Assembly (NCBI GenBank): GCA_035327585.1
Contig: DAOLDD010000011.1
Span: forward strand, 1 to 64,000
Direction of reading: 5' to 3'
DNA: 64,000 nucleotides
From: JAMLJG01 sp035327585
GTDB taxonomy: Bacteria > Verrucomicrobiota > Kiritimatiellia > CAIVKH01
Shown here one piece after another: positions 46,891 through 55,914 of the stretch; position 1 is the stretch's first letter, and each line of letters opens with the position of its first letter. The notes under the pieces are model-generated. The model was not told the DNA's origin. It searched no databases and saw only the letters and a list, made by a program, of their open reading frames with translations. The position numbers were made by a program, and so were the translations under genes.

Positions 46891-47916
46891 AAGTAGAACG
46901 GTTTGGCCTTTGCCCTTTTTGATGTGGCCGATGGTGACGGGGGATTCGCCGGCGGCGCGGAGGGCGGCGAGCGCGCGGGACTGGTCGGCGGCGCGGACGG
47001 CGATGACCATGCCGATGCCCATGTTGAAGACGCGGTACATTTCCTCGCGATCCACGCCGCCGGTTTCCTGGATGAACTGGAAGACGGGCAGGGGCGTCCA
47101 CGTGGAGCGATCCACGACGGCGTCGACGTTCCTTGGCAGGACGCGCGGCAGGTTGTCCGGGAACCCGCCGCCGGTGATGTGCGCCATGCCGCGAATCTTG
47201 ACCTTTTTCATCAGCGCCAGCACCGGCTTGAGGTAGCTGCGATGAACGGCAAGCAGGACTTCGGCGACGGTCTGCTGCGTGCCGGGGAATTGGTCGTCGC
47301 ATTCCAGTTGCGCCTTGCGGAAGACCACGGCACGGGCGAGCGAGTAGCCGTTCGTGTGCAGGCCGGACGAGGGCAGACCGATCAATACGTCGCCGGGCCG
47401 GATTTCTTCGCCGGTGATCAGGTCCTTCTTCTTCACGGCGCCGATGATCGTGCCGACGAGGTCGTATTCGCTCTGCGGATAGAGTTCCGGCAGTTCCGCG
47501 GTCTCGCCGCCAATCAGGGCGCAGTCGTTTTCGCGGCACGCCTTGCAGAGGCCTTCGATGAGCTGGGCCATGACGCCCTGGTCGATCTTGCCCATGCCGA
47601 TGTAGTCGAGGAAGAAGAGCGGGCGCGCGCCCTGCACGAGGATATCGTTGACGCAGTGGTTCACGATGTCCTGGCCGACGGTGTCGTGCCGGCCGGCCCG
47701 CACCGCGACCTTGAGTTTCGTGCCCACACCGTCCGCGCTGCTGACGAGCAGGTGGTCCTTGCCGGGGGCCTTGAACAGGCCGCCAAAGGAACCCCACTCG
47801 CCGACCACGCCCGCCGTGTGCGTTTTCGCGATCTGTTTTTTCGCGCGCGCCAGCGCCGTCATCTTCGCGTCAATGTCGACCCCGCTCGCCCCGTATGCCG
47901 TTTTTTTTGATTTCAT
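46888..47916 (-). CDS. purM: Phosphoribosylformylglycinamidine cyclo-ligase
   Basis: 342 residues, AIR synthetase of de novo purine synthesis. ATP-binding and catalytic elements: YGASGVDIDA, SADGVGTKLKVA, GARPLFFLDYIGMGKID, GGETAELPELY, HTNGYSLAR, the catalytic HITGGGFPDNLPR, and FNMGIGMV near the C-terminus. The last codons and stop sit in the right arm of the GxxExxY cassette. Transcribed with purB and purH. Confidence 0.96.
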   Translation of the reverse strand: MKSKKTAYGASGVDIDAKMTALARAKKQIAKTHTAGVVGEWGSFGGLFKAPGKDHLLVSSADGVGTKLKVAVRAGRHDTVGQDIVNHCVNDILVQGARPLFFLDYIGMGKIDQGVMAQLIEGLCKACRENDCALIGGETAELPELYPQSEYDLVGTIIGAVKKKDLITGEEIRPGDVLIGLPSSGLHTNGYSLARAVVFRKAQLECDDQFPGTQQTVAEVLLAVHRSYLKPVLALMKKVKIRGMAHITGGGFPDNLPRVLPRNVDAVVDRSTWTPLPVFQFIQETGGVDREEMYRVFNMGIGMVIAVRAADQSRALAALRAAGESPVTIGHIKKGKGQTVLL

Positions 47917-47932
47917 GAGAACAACCGCTGAT

Positions 47933-48001
47933 GAACGCAGATGAACGCCGATGACAGATGGATCCGGTCCAATCTGCGTGTATCCGCGTGCATCTGCGGT
48001 T
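47933..48001. repeat. Short-word hairpin without gene (GCGGAT/GCAGAT words)
   Basis: Left arm begins AACCGCTGATGAACGCAGAT and continues GAACGCCGATGA; right arm reads ATCTGCGTGTATCCGCGTGC then ATCTGCGGTT. On the opposite strand the right arm starts AACCGCAGATGCACGCGGAT. Arms of about 30 bases face each other over a 20-base centre. It has the same layout as the cassette arms at 46448-46890 but encloses no gene. Sits between purB and purM. Confidence 0.75.
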
Positions 48002-48003
48002 TT

Positions 48004-49296
48004 CTATAATCCGACAGCCTTGAAGGTCCGGTTTACATCCCGGAAATGGGTTTTGATGTCGAACACCGTGTCGAGGTCCTTCGCGAAAACCTTCGCCGCG
48101 ATGTCCGGGTCCTTTGCGAGCAACGCCTTGAGGTGTTCGCCGGTTTCCCAAGCCTGCATCGCGTTGCGCTGCACGACGCGGTAGGCGATTTCGCGGCTGA
48201 TGCCCTTTTCGGTGAGCATCAGGAGCACCTGTTGGGAGTGGATCAGGCCGTGCGTCATGTCGAGGTTGCGCTGCATGTTTTGGGGCAGCACGTTGAGCGT
48301 ACGCACGACGAACTCGAGCTTGTGGAGCATGTAGTCGAGCGCGATCGTCGCGTCGGGCAGGGCGACGCGTTCCGCGGACGAGTGGGAGATGTCGCGTTCG
48401 TGCCAGAGCGCGACGTTTTCCATGCCGACGAGCGCGTAGCCGCGGATCAGGCGGGCGAGCCCACAGAGGCGTTCGCCGATGATCGGGTTTCGTTTGTGGG
48501 GCATCGCGGAGGAGCCCTTCTGGTCCTTGCTGAAAAACTCCTCGACCTCGCGGACCTCCGTGCGCTGCAGGTGGCGGAATTCCGTCGCCCAGCGGTCGAT
48601 CGAGCAGGCGACGAGCGCGAGCGCGTTGAGATATTCCGCATGCAGGTCGCGCTGTAGAATCTGCGTCGAGATGGGTGCGACTTTGAGGCCGAGCTTTTTG
48701 CAGACGTACGCTTCGACCTTCGGGTCGAGGTGCGCATGCGTGCCGACGGCGCCGGAGAGCTGGCCGACGCGGACGGTTTCACGCGCGGTTTCGAGTCGCG
48801 CGAGGGCGCGACCGAACTCATCGTACATGAGGGCCATTTTCAGGCCGAATGTGATCGGTTCCGCGTGGATGCCGTGGGATCGGCCGATCATCGGCGTGAA
48901 TTTGTATTTGCGCGCCTGGGCGGCGGCCGCCTTGCGCACCGCCTTGACGCCCGCGATGAGGAGATCCGCCGCCTGCACCATCTGTACCGCGAGCGCCGTG
49001 TCGATCACGTCGGAACTCGTGAGTCCCTTGTGGATGAAGCGCGCGGAGGGGCCGACATATTCGGCGACGCAGGTGAGGAACGCGATGACGTCGTGGTTCA
49101 CCTCGCGCTCGATTTCGTCGATGCGCGCCACGTCGAATTTCGCGCGCTTCCGGATGCGCTGGAGGTCGGCCGCCGGGATATCGCCCAACTGGTGCAGCGC
49201 CTCGCAGGCGAGCACCTCCACGCGCAGCCAGATGGAAAACTTGTTCTCGTCCGTCCAGATGCGGCTCATCTCCGGCCGCGTGTACCGTGGGATCAT
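48004..49296 (-). CDS. purB: Adenylosuccinate lyase
   Basis: 430 residues, the fumarase/aspartase-superfamily lyase of purine synthesis, splitting SAICAR and adenylosuccinate. The signature GSSAMPHKRNPI is intact, with SSDVIDTALAVQ and GRSHGIHAEP (active-site histidine), and ERDISHSSAERV. GGAGG about 10 bases upstream supports ATG 49296. First purine gene of the run purB-purM-purH. Confidence 0.96.
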   Translation of the reverse strand: MIPRYTRPEMSRIWTDENKFSIWLRVEVLACEALHQLGDIPAADLQRIRKRAKFDVARIDEIEREVNHDVIAFLTCVAEYVGPSARFIHKGLTSSDVIDTALAVQMVQAADLLIAGVKAVRKAAAAQARKYKFTPMIGRSHGIHAEPITFGLKMALMYDEFGRALARLETARETVRVGQLSGAVGTHAHLDPKVEAYVCKKLGLKVAPISTQILQRDLHAEYLNALALVACSIDRWATEFRHLQRTEVREVEEFFSKDQKGSSAMPHKRNPIIGERLCGLARLIRGYALVGMENVALWHERDISHSSAERVALPDATIALDYMLHKLEFVVRTLNVLPQNMQRNLDMTHGLIHSQQVLLMLTEKGISREIAYRVVQRNAMQAWETGEHLKALLAKDPDIAAKVFAKDLDTVFDIKTHFRDVNRTFKAVGL

Positions 49297-49426
49297 CGTT
49301 CGCCGTGCCTCCTCGAATGGGCGATTGGTAGCAAAGGCGGGCGATGACGGGAATCAGAAAGCGCGGACTTCGGGTTCCTAAGTTCGTCGGGTCCGAGGGA
49401 CGACCGATGCCAGGGGCGTGTCCGGT

Positions 49427-49798
49427 TTACGCCCGGGTGTTTCCGATCAGGGAGGCGACGAGCGTACGGGCGCCGAGGATATCGAAGGGCTTGCCGAGTA
49501 TGTGCTGGATGCCCTCGGCCTGGATGGCGTCCATTTTCTCGCCGGATGAATAACCGGTGGTCACCACCAGGGGTCGTGCCGGGTCCATCGCGCGCAGTTC
49601 GCGGATCAGGTCGATTCCGCTGGGTTTCCCGGGCAGGCTCAAATCGGAAATGATGAGATCCGGTGCTTCCTCCCGCGCGATCTTGACGGCCGACGGGCCA
49701 TCGCCCGCCAGCAGGACTTCGTGGCCGAGCATGCCCACCACGCGCTTGAGCAGCAGTTGGATCCCCTCCTCATCTTCAATGATCAACACCTTGGGCAT
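49427..49798 (-). CDS. Single-domain response regulator
   Basis: 123 residues, only a receiver domain. The acidic pair EDEEG near residue 8, the phosphoacceptor aspartate in IISDLSLPG (about 53), threonine in VVTTGYS and lysine in GKPFDI complete the active site. No output domain, so it must act by protein contact (CheY-like) or as a phosphate sink. No histidine kinase is close. Start ATG 49798 with AAGGAG upstream. Confidence 0.9.
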   Translation of the reverse strand: MPKVLIIEDEEGIQLLLKRVVGMLGHEVLLAGDGPSAVKIAREEAPDLIISDLSLPGKPSGIDLIRELRAMDPARPLVVTTGYSSGEKMDAIQAEGIQHILGKPFDILGARTLVASLIGNTRA

Positions 49799-49871
49799 GC
49801 GCACTCCTTGGTCCGGTTCGGTATGATTCCGAAGTCTAGCAGAATTTCCCGGCTCGGCCAGCATCAATCCA

Positions 49872-51056
49872 CTAATTCGGGTGGTCGGCCCAGATGGCCT
49901 TGACGGTTTCCATGGCGTCGCGCCGGTTGTGTCCGATGAGTCCGCGCGCGCCGCGCTTGATCCAGCCGACGGCGTAGATGCCGGGCGCCACGCGGTGGCC
50001 GTCCGCCGGGATGACGCCGCGCTCCTCGTCGAAGGGCAGGCCGGGCAGCGGCACGCCGCGATGACCGATGGAGGAGATCACGAGGCCGCAGCGCAGTGTC
50101 TGCAACGCGCCGGTCGGCACGGCGTTTTGACCCCCGGGTTTGCCTTCAAGCCGCTCGAGTTCGAGGGTGATCTCCTCGACGCGCCCGTTCCCGGAAAGGC
50201 CGAGCGGGCGCCGCAGGAAGTCGAACGACACCGTGATCCGCGCATCCGGTGAGGAAGGGCGAGAGGCGTATTCGCGCAACGTCTTCACGACGGCGCGTGC
50301 GCGATCAGCCGCCGGGTCGGCAAGTTCCGCTTCGTCCGCCGCGCCGGGCATCGCCACCACGGGGTCCACGCGGAGATTCACGCCGGGCAACGTGCCGATC
50401 TCCAGGATTTCATTTTCGCCGAACGCCGCCTGAACCGGACCGCGCCGACCGATGACATGGATGCGGCGGAGCGAGCTACGCGCCAGTTTCGCCAGGGCTG
50501 CGGGCGCGATGTCGGTTTCGCGCAGGGCGGCGGGGTCCTTCGCCAGCAGGCGTACGATGTCGAGCGCGACATTGCCGTTGCCGATGATCACGGCGGTTTC
50601 GGTCTCGAAGGAAAACGGTTCGTCCGCGAAATCGGGATGCCCGTTGATCCAGCCCGCGAAGGCCAGCGAAGAGTGCACGCCGGGGAGATTCTCGCCCGGG
50701 ATGCCGAGGCGCCGGTCCGCCTCCGCGCCCGTCGCGATGACCACGGCGTCGAACTGCTCGCGGAGTTGCCCGATGGTGATGTCGCGTCCGACCTCGACGC
50801 CGAAGCGCAGCGTGCAGGCGGGGTTCGCCGCCGTCCGCGCCATCAGCGCCGTGACGCGGCGCGTATGCGGGTGGTCCGGCGCGACGCCATAGCGCACGAG
50901 GCCATAGGGGTGGGGCAGCCGCTCGAATAGGTCCACCGTGACGGGTCGTTTCGCCTTGAGCAATTCCTCCGCCGTAAAGAACCCCGCCGGCCCCGCGCCC
51001 ACGATCGCGACGCGGAAGGGGGCGGAAGCCGGGGATGACGCCGAACTGTCATTCAT
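49872..51056 (-). CDS. FAD/NADP ferredoxin reductase, adrenodoxin-reductase type
   Basis: 394 residues. FAD-binding GAGPAGFF, the PHPYGLVRYGVAPDHP segment shared by adrenodoxin reductase and FprA, NADP region GNGNVALD, and a late AVGWIKRGARGLIGHNRRDA. It likely moves electrons from NADPH to a ferredoxin; its partner is not visible here. The ATG at 51056 is preferred over an upstream TTG. Minus-strand neighbour of the receiver gene, with a 73-base gap. Confidence 0.85.
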   Translation of the reverse strand: MNDSSASSPASAPFRVAIVGAGPAGFFTAEELLKAKRPVTVDLFERLPHPYGLVRYGVAPDHPHTRRVTALMARTAANPACTLRFGVEVGRDITIGQLREQFDAVVIATGAEADRRLGIPGENLPGVHSSLAFAGWINGHPDFADEPFSFETETAVIIGNGNVALDIVRLLAKDPAALRETDIAPAALAKLARSSLRRIHVIGRRGPVQAAFGENEILEIGTLPGVNLRVDPVVAMPGAADEAELADPAADRARAVVKTLREYASRPSSPDARITVSFDFLRRPLGLSGNGRVEEITLELERLEGKPGGQNAVPTGALQTLRCGLVISSIGHRGVPLPGLPFDEERGVIPADGHRVAPGIYAVGWIKRGARGLIGHNRRDAMETVKAIWADHPN

Positions 51057-51162
51057 GTTGTAAGACCGCCGGAGCAACGTTCATTTCTTGTGCGCGATTT
51101 CAACGCGATTCCGCGCGCGTGCTTTGACAAGCCATGCGGGCGGACGAAAACCGAGCTCCTTT

Positions 51163-51219
51163 TCCGCCGGCAGAGCGGTGGAACTACAGGCGTTGTAGCT
51201 CCGGCGCTCTGTCGCCGGA
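51163..51219. repeat. 57-bp palindromic repeat
   Basis: Outer arms TCCGCCGGCAGAGCG and CGCTCTGTCGCCGGA, inner arms GGAACTACA and TGTAGCTCC, so the whole element folds on itself. It lies in the gap 51057-51254 next to a small orphan gene. No T-tract follows. Confidence 0.65.
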
Positions 51220-51254
51220 GAGGAGGCCGCAGTCTGCTGTAATGATCTTGCACA

Positions 51255-51455
51255 TCATGCTTTTGAAAGGATGCGAATACGTCTTTGAGTCGGTTCAGCA
51301 TGTCGTTTGTCGGGGATATCCGGTTGGTGGGCGAGGGCGAGTTCAGTGATTTCGCAAAAAATATCCATCCGCTCGGCCATGGGAAGGGATTGGAACCAAC
51401 GAGCCTTTGATTCGATGGTTTCTTCGCTGCGCGAATGGCTGATGGTTTGTTTCAC
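51255..51455 (-). CDS. Small conserved-looking hypothetical protein
   Basis: About 66 residues from GTG 51455 (a longer GTG start at 51500 is possible). It reads KARWFQSLPMAERMDIFCEITELAL, an amphipathic helical pattern, then HQPDIPDKRHAE and a basic end QRRIRILSKA. I recall small proteins with a similar SLxxAERM pattern in related genomes but cannot name the family. It stands alone between the reductase gene and metH, beside the 57-bp palindrome. Coding status is moderately likely from the amino acid pattern. Confidence 0.5.
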   Translation of the reverse strand: MKQTISHSRSEETIESKARWFQSLPMAERMDIFCEITELALAHQPDIPDKRHAEPTQRRIRILSKA

Positions 51456-51540
51456 AGGGCAACTGTAGCAGAGTGGGCGTATAATGCCCAGATGAGCCAC
51501 GAAAAGAATGCTTTATTCTTTCATCCGGATAAAGTAATAA

Positions 51541-54500
51541 ATGAACGATATGGCACGAAATCGCATCAATGAACTGGGGCGCCTGCTGGAGGAGCGGATT
51601 CTCATCCTCGACGGCGCGATGGGCACCATGATCCAGCGGCACACGCTGGGTGAGGCGGATTTCCGGGGGGCACGGTTCAAGGACCACGGCCATGACTTAA
51701 AGGGGAACAACGACCTGTTGACCCTGACGCAACCGGCGATCATCGCCGATATCCACCGCCAGTATTTCGCGGCGGGCGCGGACATCGTTGAGACGAACAC
51801 GTTTAATGCCCAGTCGATCTCGCAGGCCGACTACAAGCTGGAGCACCTGGCCTACGAACTCAACGTCGCGGCGGCGAAGCTGGCGCGCGCGGTGGCGGAT
51901 GAATTCGAGGCGAAGGAACCTGGTCGTCCCCGTTTCGTGGCGGGTGCGGTGGGGCCGACGAACCGCACGGCGTCGATCTCGCCGGATGTGAACAATCCCG
52001 GCTTTCGCAACATCCGCTTTGACCAGCTCGTCGCGGCCTACACGGACTCGATCCGCGGGCTGGTGGATGGGGGCGCGGACCTGCTGTTGATCGAGACGAT
52101 CTTCGACACGCTCAACGCGAAGGCGGCGATTTACGCCGCGAAAAAGTATTTCGACGACGCGGGCGTCCGCCTGCCGATCCTGATTTCCGGCACGATTACC
52201 GACGCCAGTGGACGCACGTTGACGGGGCAGACGGCCGAGGCCTTCTGGTATTCCGTCATGCACGCGGAACCGCTGAGCATCGGCCTGAACTGCGCGTTGG
52301 GCGCGAAGGAAATGCGCCCGCACATCGCGGACCTCGCGCGCGTCGCGGGCACATATGTCAGCGCGTATCCGAACGCCGGGCTGCCGAATGCGTTCGGCGG
52401 CTACGACGAAACGCCGGAGATGATGGCGGCGGTGATCCGCGAGTTCGCGGAGAGCGGGCTGGTGAACATCGTTGGCGGCTGTTGCGGCACGACGCCGGAC
52501 CACATTCGCGCCTTCGCCGAAGCCGTGCGCGGCCTGCCGCCCCGGAAGCGGCCGGAAATCGCGCCGACCCTATGCCTCAGCGGGCTGGAGCCGTTCGTCG
52601 CGCGCCCGGAAATACCGTTCATCAATGTCGGCGAACGCACGAACGTCACCGGGTCGCGCCAGTTCCTTCGCCTCATCAAGGAGGAGAAATACGAGCAGGC
52701 GCTCGCGGTCGCGCAGCAGCAGGTGGAAAACGGCGCACAGCTCATCGATGTGAACCTTGACGAAGGCATGCTGGACGCAACGACGGCGATGCCGCGCTTC
52801 CTGAACCTGATCATGGCGGAGCCGGCGATCTGCCGGGTGCCGGTGATGATCGACTCGTCGAAGTTCCACGTCATTGAGGCCGGGCTGAAGTGCGTGCAGG
52901 GCAAGTGCGTCGTCAATTCCATCAGCCTCAAGGAAAGTGAGGGGCCGTTCCTCGAACAGGCGCGCATCGTGCGGCGGCATGGCGCGGCGGTGATCGTGAT
53001 GGCGTTCGACGAGCAGGGGCAGGCCGACACGCTGCCGCGTCGCGTTGAAATTTGCAGCCGCGCCTACCGCCTGCTGGTGGAGAAGGCGCATTTTCCGCCG
53101 CAGGACATCATTTTCGATCCCAACGTATTCCCGGTGGGCACGGGGCTGCCCGAGCACGCGAACTATGGCGTCGACTTCATCGAGGCCGTGCGACAGATCA
53201 AGGCGCGCTGCCCGTATGCGCGCATCAGCGGCGGCATCAGCAACCTGTCATTTTCGTTCCGCGGCAAGGACATGATCCGCGAGGCGATGCATTCGGTGTT
53301 CCTGTACCACGCGATCAAGGCCGGCCTCGACATGGGCATCGTCAACGCGGGCCAGCTCGCGGTGTACGACGACCTCGAGCCCGAGTTGCGCGAACTGGTG
53401 GAGGATTTGATTCTAAACCGGCGCGCGGATGCGACGGAGCGACTGCTCGACTATGCGTCGCGCACGGACACGACCGCCGGCGGCAAGGTGGACGACTCCG
53501 CGCGGCTGGAGTGGCGCAATTTGCCGGTCGCCAAACGGCTGGAGCACGCCCTGATCAAGGGCATCACCGACTTCATCGAGACGGACACCGAGGAGGCGCG
53601 CCAGCAGTGCGCCACGCCGCTCGAGGTGATTGAAGGCCCCCTGATGGCGGGCATGGGCGTGGTGGGCGATCTCTTCGGTGCGGGCAAAATGTTCCTGCCG
53701 CAGGTGGTGAAGAGCGCGCGCGTGATGAAGAAGGCCGTGGCCTACCTGGAGCCGTTTTTCGAGGAAATGAAGAAGCAGGGCGGCGCGAGCGTCAAGGGGC
53801 GCATCCTGATGGCGACTGTAAAGGGCGACGTACACGACATCGGCAAGAACATCGTCGGCGTCGTGCTCCAGTGCAACAACTACGAGGTGATCGATCTCGG
53901 TGTGATGCAACCGTGCGAGAAGATTTTGGCAGCCGCGCGCGCAAACCAGTGCAACGTCATCGGCCTGAGCGGGCTCATCACGCCTTCGCTCGATGAAATG
54001 GTTCATGTGGCGGCGGAGATGAAGCGCGAAGGGTTTGACGTTCCGCTGCTCATCGGCGGCGCGACGACCTCAAAGATGCATACGGCGGTGAAGATTGCGC
54101 CGCAGTATCCCGAGCCCGTGGTGTATGTCCCGGATGCTTCGCGCGTGGTCAACGTCGTGAGCAAGCTGATCAGCGCGGAGCACAAGGCGGGGTATGCCGC
54201 GGAGGTGGCCGCGGAATATGCGGGGTTGCGGGAGCAGCACCGGAACCGGCAGGGCAAGGACCAGTTTCTTTCAATTGCCGAGGCGCGCACGAACGAGGTG
54301 AAGACCGATTGGTCGGCGTACGAGCCGCCGCGGCCGTCGTTCCTTGGCGTCAAGGCGCTGGTGAACTATCCGTTGGAGAAATTGCTGGAGCGCATCGACT
54401 GGACGCCGTTTTTCGCGACGTGGCAGTTGAGCGGGTTGTATCCCGAAATTTTCGACGACCGCGAGGTGGGCGTCGAGGCGAAGCGCCTGTTCGACGATGC

Positions 54501-55248
54501 GCAGGCCATGCTCAAGCGCATCATCGAGGGCCGTTGGTTGCAGGCGAACGCGGTGTTCGGATTCTGGCCTGCCGCGCGGGTGGGCGACGATGTCGAGGTG
54601 TACACCGACGACTCGCGTGCGACGGTGCTGCATACGTTCCGCTTCCTGCGCCAGCAGATGAAGAAAGGCACGGACCGTCCTAACGTCTGCCTCGCGGATT
54701 ATGTCGCGCCGAGGGACGCGGGGAAGAAGGACTATCTCGGCCTCTTCGCGGTGACTGCGGGGTTGGGCATTGAGCCGCATGTGAAGAAGTTCGAGGCGGA
54801 CCACGACGACTACCGGGCGATTCTTTTGAAGGCGCTCGCGGACCGACTCGCCGAGGCGTTCGCCGAGCATCTCCACGAGCGCGTGCGCAAGGAATACTGG
54901 GGTTATGACGCCGGCGAGACGCTGTCCAACGATGACCTGATCCAGGAGAAATATCGCGGCATCCGGCCCGCGCCCGGTTATCCGGCCTGCCCCGACCATA
55001 CGGAAAAGGGGCCGCTGTTTGACCTGCTGCAAGCGCCGGCAAAGGCGGATATCCATCTTACGGAGAGTTTCGCGATGACGCCCGGCGCGGCGGTCAGTGG
55101 TTTCTATTTCTCGCATCCGCAATCGACATACTTCGGCATGGGCCGCATCGCGAAGGACCAGGTCGAGGACTACGCGCGCCGAACCGGCCGCGAACTCAAG
55201 GTGGTCGAACGCTGGCTCGCCCCGATCCTCGGCTACGATCCGTCGTGA
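51541..55248 (+). CDS. metH: Cobalamin-dependent methionine synthase
   Basis: 1235 residues, full-length MetH in the standard order. The homocysteine-binding barrel has Cys251 in GLNCALG and Cys314/Cys315 in GGCCGTT (zinc). Next come the folate barrel (FINVGERTNVTGS), the cobalamin cap and binding domain with DVHDIG at 763-768 (His765 ligates cobalt) and GGATTSKMHTAVKIAP, and a C-terminal SAM-binding activation domain (RPAPGYPACPDHTEK). It remakes methionine from homocysteine and methyltetrahydrofolate. No cobalamin riboswitch is apparent in the short upstream gap, and no clear ribosome binding site. Confidence 0.97.
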   Translation: MNDMARNRINELGRLLEERILILDGAMGTMIQRHTLGEADFRGARFKDHGHDLKGNNDLLTLTQPAIIADIHRQYFAAGADIVETNTFNAQSISQADYKLEHLAYELNVAAAKLARAVADEFEAKEPGRPRFVAGAVGPTNRTASISPDVNNPGFRNIRFDQLVAAYTDSIRGLVDGGADLLLIETIFDTLNAKAAIYAAKKYFDDAGVRLPILISGTITDASGRTLTGQTAEAFWYSVMHAEPLSIGLNCALGAKEMRPHIADLARVAGTYVSAYPNAGLPNAFGGYDETPEMMAAVIREFAESGLVNIVGGCCGTTPDHIRAFAEAVRGLPPRKRPEIAPTLCLSGLEPFVARPEIPFINVGERTNVTGSRQFLRLIKEEKYEQALAVAQQQVENGAQLIDVNLDEGMLDATTAMPRFLNLIMAEPAICRVPVMIDSSKFHVIEAGLKCVQGKCVVNSISLKESEGPFLEQARIVRRHGAAVIVMAFDEQGQADTLPRRVEICSRAYRLLVEKAHFPPQDIIFDPNVFPVGTGLPEHANYGVDFIEAVRQIKARCPYARISGGISNLSFSFRGKDMIREAMHSVFLYHAIKAGLDMGIVNAGQLAVYDDLEPELRELVEDLILNRRADATERLLDYASRTDTTAGGKVDDSARLEWRNLPVAKRLEHALIKGITDFIETDTEEARQQCATPLEVIEGPLMAGMGVVGDLFGAGKMFLPQVVKSARVMKKAVAYLEPFFEEMKKQGGASVKGRILMATVKGDVHDIGKNIVGVVLQCNNYEVIDLGVMQPCEKILAAARANQCNVIGLSGLITPSLDEMVHVAAEMKREGFDVPLLIGGATTSKMHTAVKIAPQYPEPVVYVPDASRVVNVVSKLISAEHKAGYAAEVAAEYAGLREQHRNRQGKDQFLSIAEARTNEVKTDWSAYEPPRPSFLGVKALVNYPLEKLLERIDWTPFFATWQLSGLYPEIFDDREVGVEAKRLFDDAQAMLKRIIEGRWLQANAVFGFWPAARVGDDVEVYTDDSRATVLHTFRFLRQQMKKGTDRPNVCLADYVAPRDAGKKDYLGLFAVTAGLGIEPHVKKFEADHDDYRAILLKALADRLAEAFAEHLHERVRKEYWGYDAGETLSNDDLIQEKYRGIRPAPGYPACPDHTEKGPLFDLLQAPAKADIHLTESFAMTPGAAVSGFYFSHPQSTYFGMGRIAKDQVEDYARRTGRELKVVERWLAPILGYDPS

Positions 55249-55327
55249 GGCGTTGCGCTAGCCGGTGTGGAGCGCTGAAGAGATTACGTGCCTTGATTGT
55301 TCTGTGCCTCGGAATTATTATCCATCC

Positions 55328-55561
55328 ATGAGCTCGAGGCTTTCCAGAATAACCGTTGATCCGTCCATTTGCCACGGACAGCCCGTTGTCCGAGGGTTGC
55401 GCTATCCCGTGGAGTCCCTGCTGGAATATCTCGCGGGCGGGGACAGCATGGACGATCTGCTTAGGCAATTTCCCGATTTGGATCGAGATGATTTGCTCGC
55501 CTGCATTGAATTTGCCGCCGCATCCATTCGCCTCAAAAGCCGTCACCTCGTCGTTGCATGA
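55328..55561 (+). CDS. DUF433 antitoxin-like protein
   Basis: 77 residues matching DUF433: ITVDPSICHGQPVVRGLRYPVESLLEYLAGG, DDLLRQFPDLDRDDLLACIEFAA. DUF433 is a winged-helix-like domain resembling MerR-type DNA binders, often the antitoxin gene beside a DUF5615 PIN-like protein, exactly as here. Its last codons overlap the next start (ATGA). Confidence 0.85.
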   Translation: MSSRLSRITVDPSICHGQPVVRGLRYPVESLLEYLAGGDSMDDLLRQFPDLDRDDLLACIEFAAASIRLKSRHLVVA

Positions 55562-55914
55562 ACTTCCTGGTGGACGCGCAGTTGCCCCAGTCTCTGTGTG
55601 AGGTGTTCAGGGCGGACGGGCACGATGCCATTCACACCCTTGGATTGCCCGAAGGCAATCGTACAAGCGACGAAGAAATTCGGCGCATCAGCGAGCGGGA
55701 GCATCGAGTGGTGATAACCAAGGATGCCGACTTCTATTACTCGTTCGTGCTTTATGGCCTTCCGTGGAAACTGTTGCTGGGTCGAATTGGCAACATGGGT
55801 GCAGCTGAATTGATTCAATTGTTCCGGCTCCACCTGAAAACGATTGTACACGAACTCGAGAACGGCGGTTTGGTGGAAATGGATCGGCAGCGCGTGGTCA
55901 ACCGGTCAAGGTAA
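55558..55914 (+). CDS. DUF5615 PIN-like toxin candidate
   Basis: 118 residues. The N-terminal NFLVDAQLPQSL has the aspartate of a PIN-like active site, then DAIHTLGLPEGNRTSDEEIRRIS, and VVITKDADFYYSF supplies further acidic residues. DUF5615 proteins are predicted PIN-fold nucleases paired with DUF433. The stop is 9 bases inside the convergent lipoprotein gene, an overlap worth noting. Whether it is an active toxin is inference. Confidence 0.8.
   Translation: MNFLVDAQLPQSLCEVFRADGHDAIHTLGLPEGNRTSDEEIRRISEREHRVVITKDADFYYSFVLYGLPWKLLLGRIGNMGAAELIQLFRLHLKTIVHELENGGLVEMDRQRVVNRSR

Noticed and set aside
51053..51301. Minus-strand frame of 82 codons across the 57-bp palindrome
   Set aside because: It reads through the palindrome, overlaps both neighbouring genes in another frame, and shows no protein-like pattern.
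51456..51540. Cobalamin riboswitch upstream of metH
   Set aside because: The free gap is under 100 bases, too short for a B12 riboswitch, and no B12-box-like sequence is visible.
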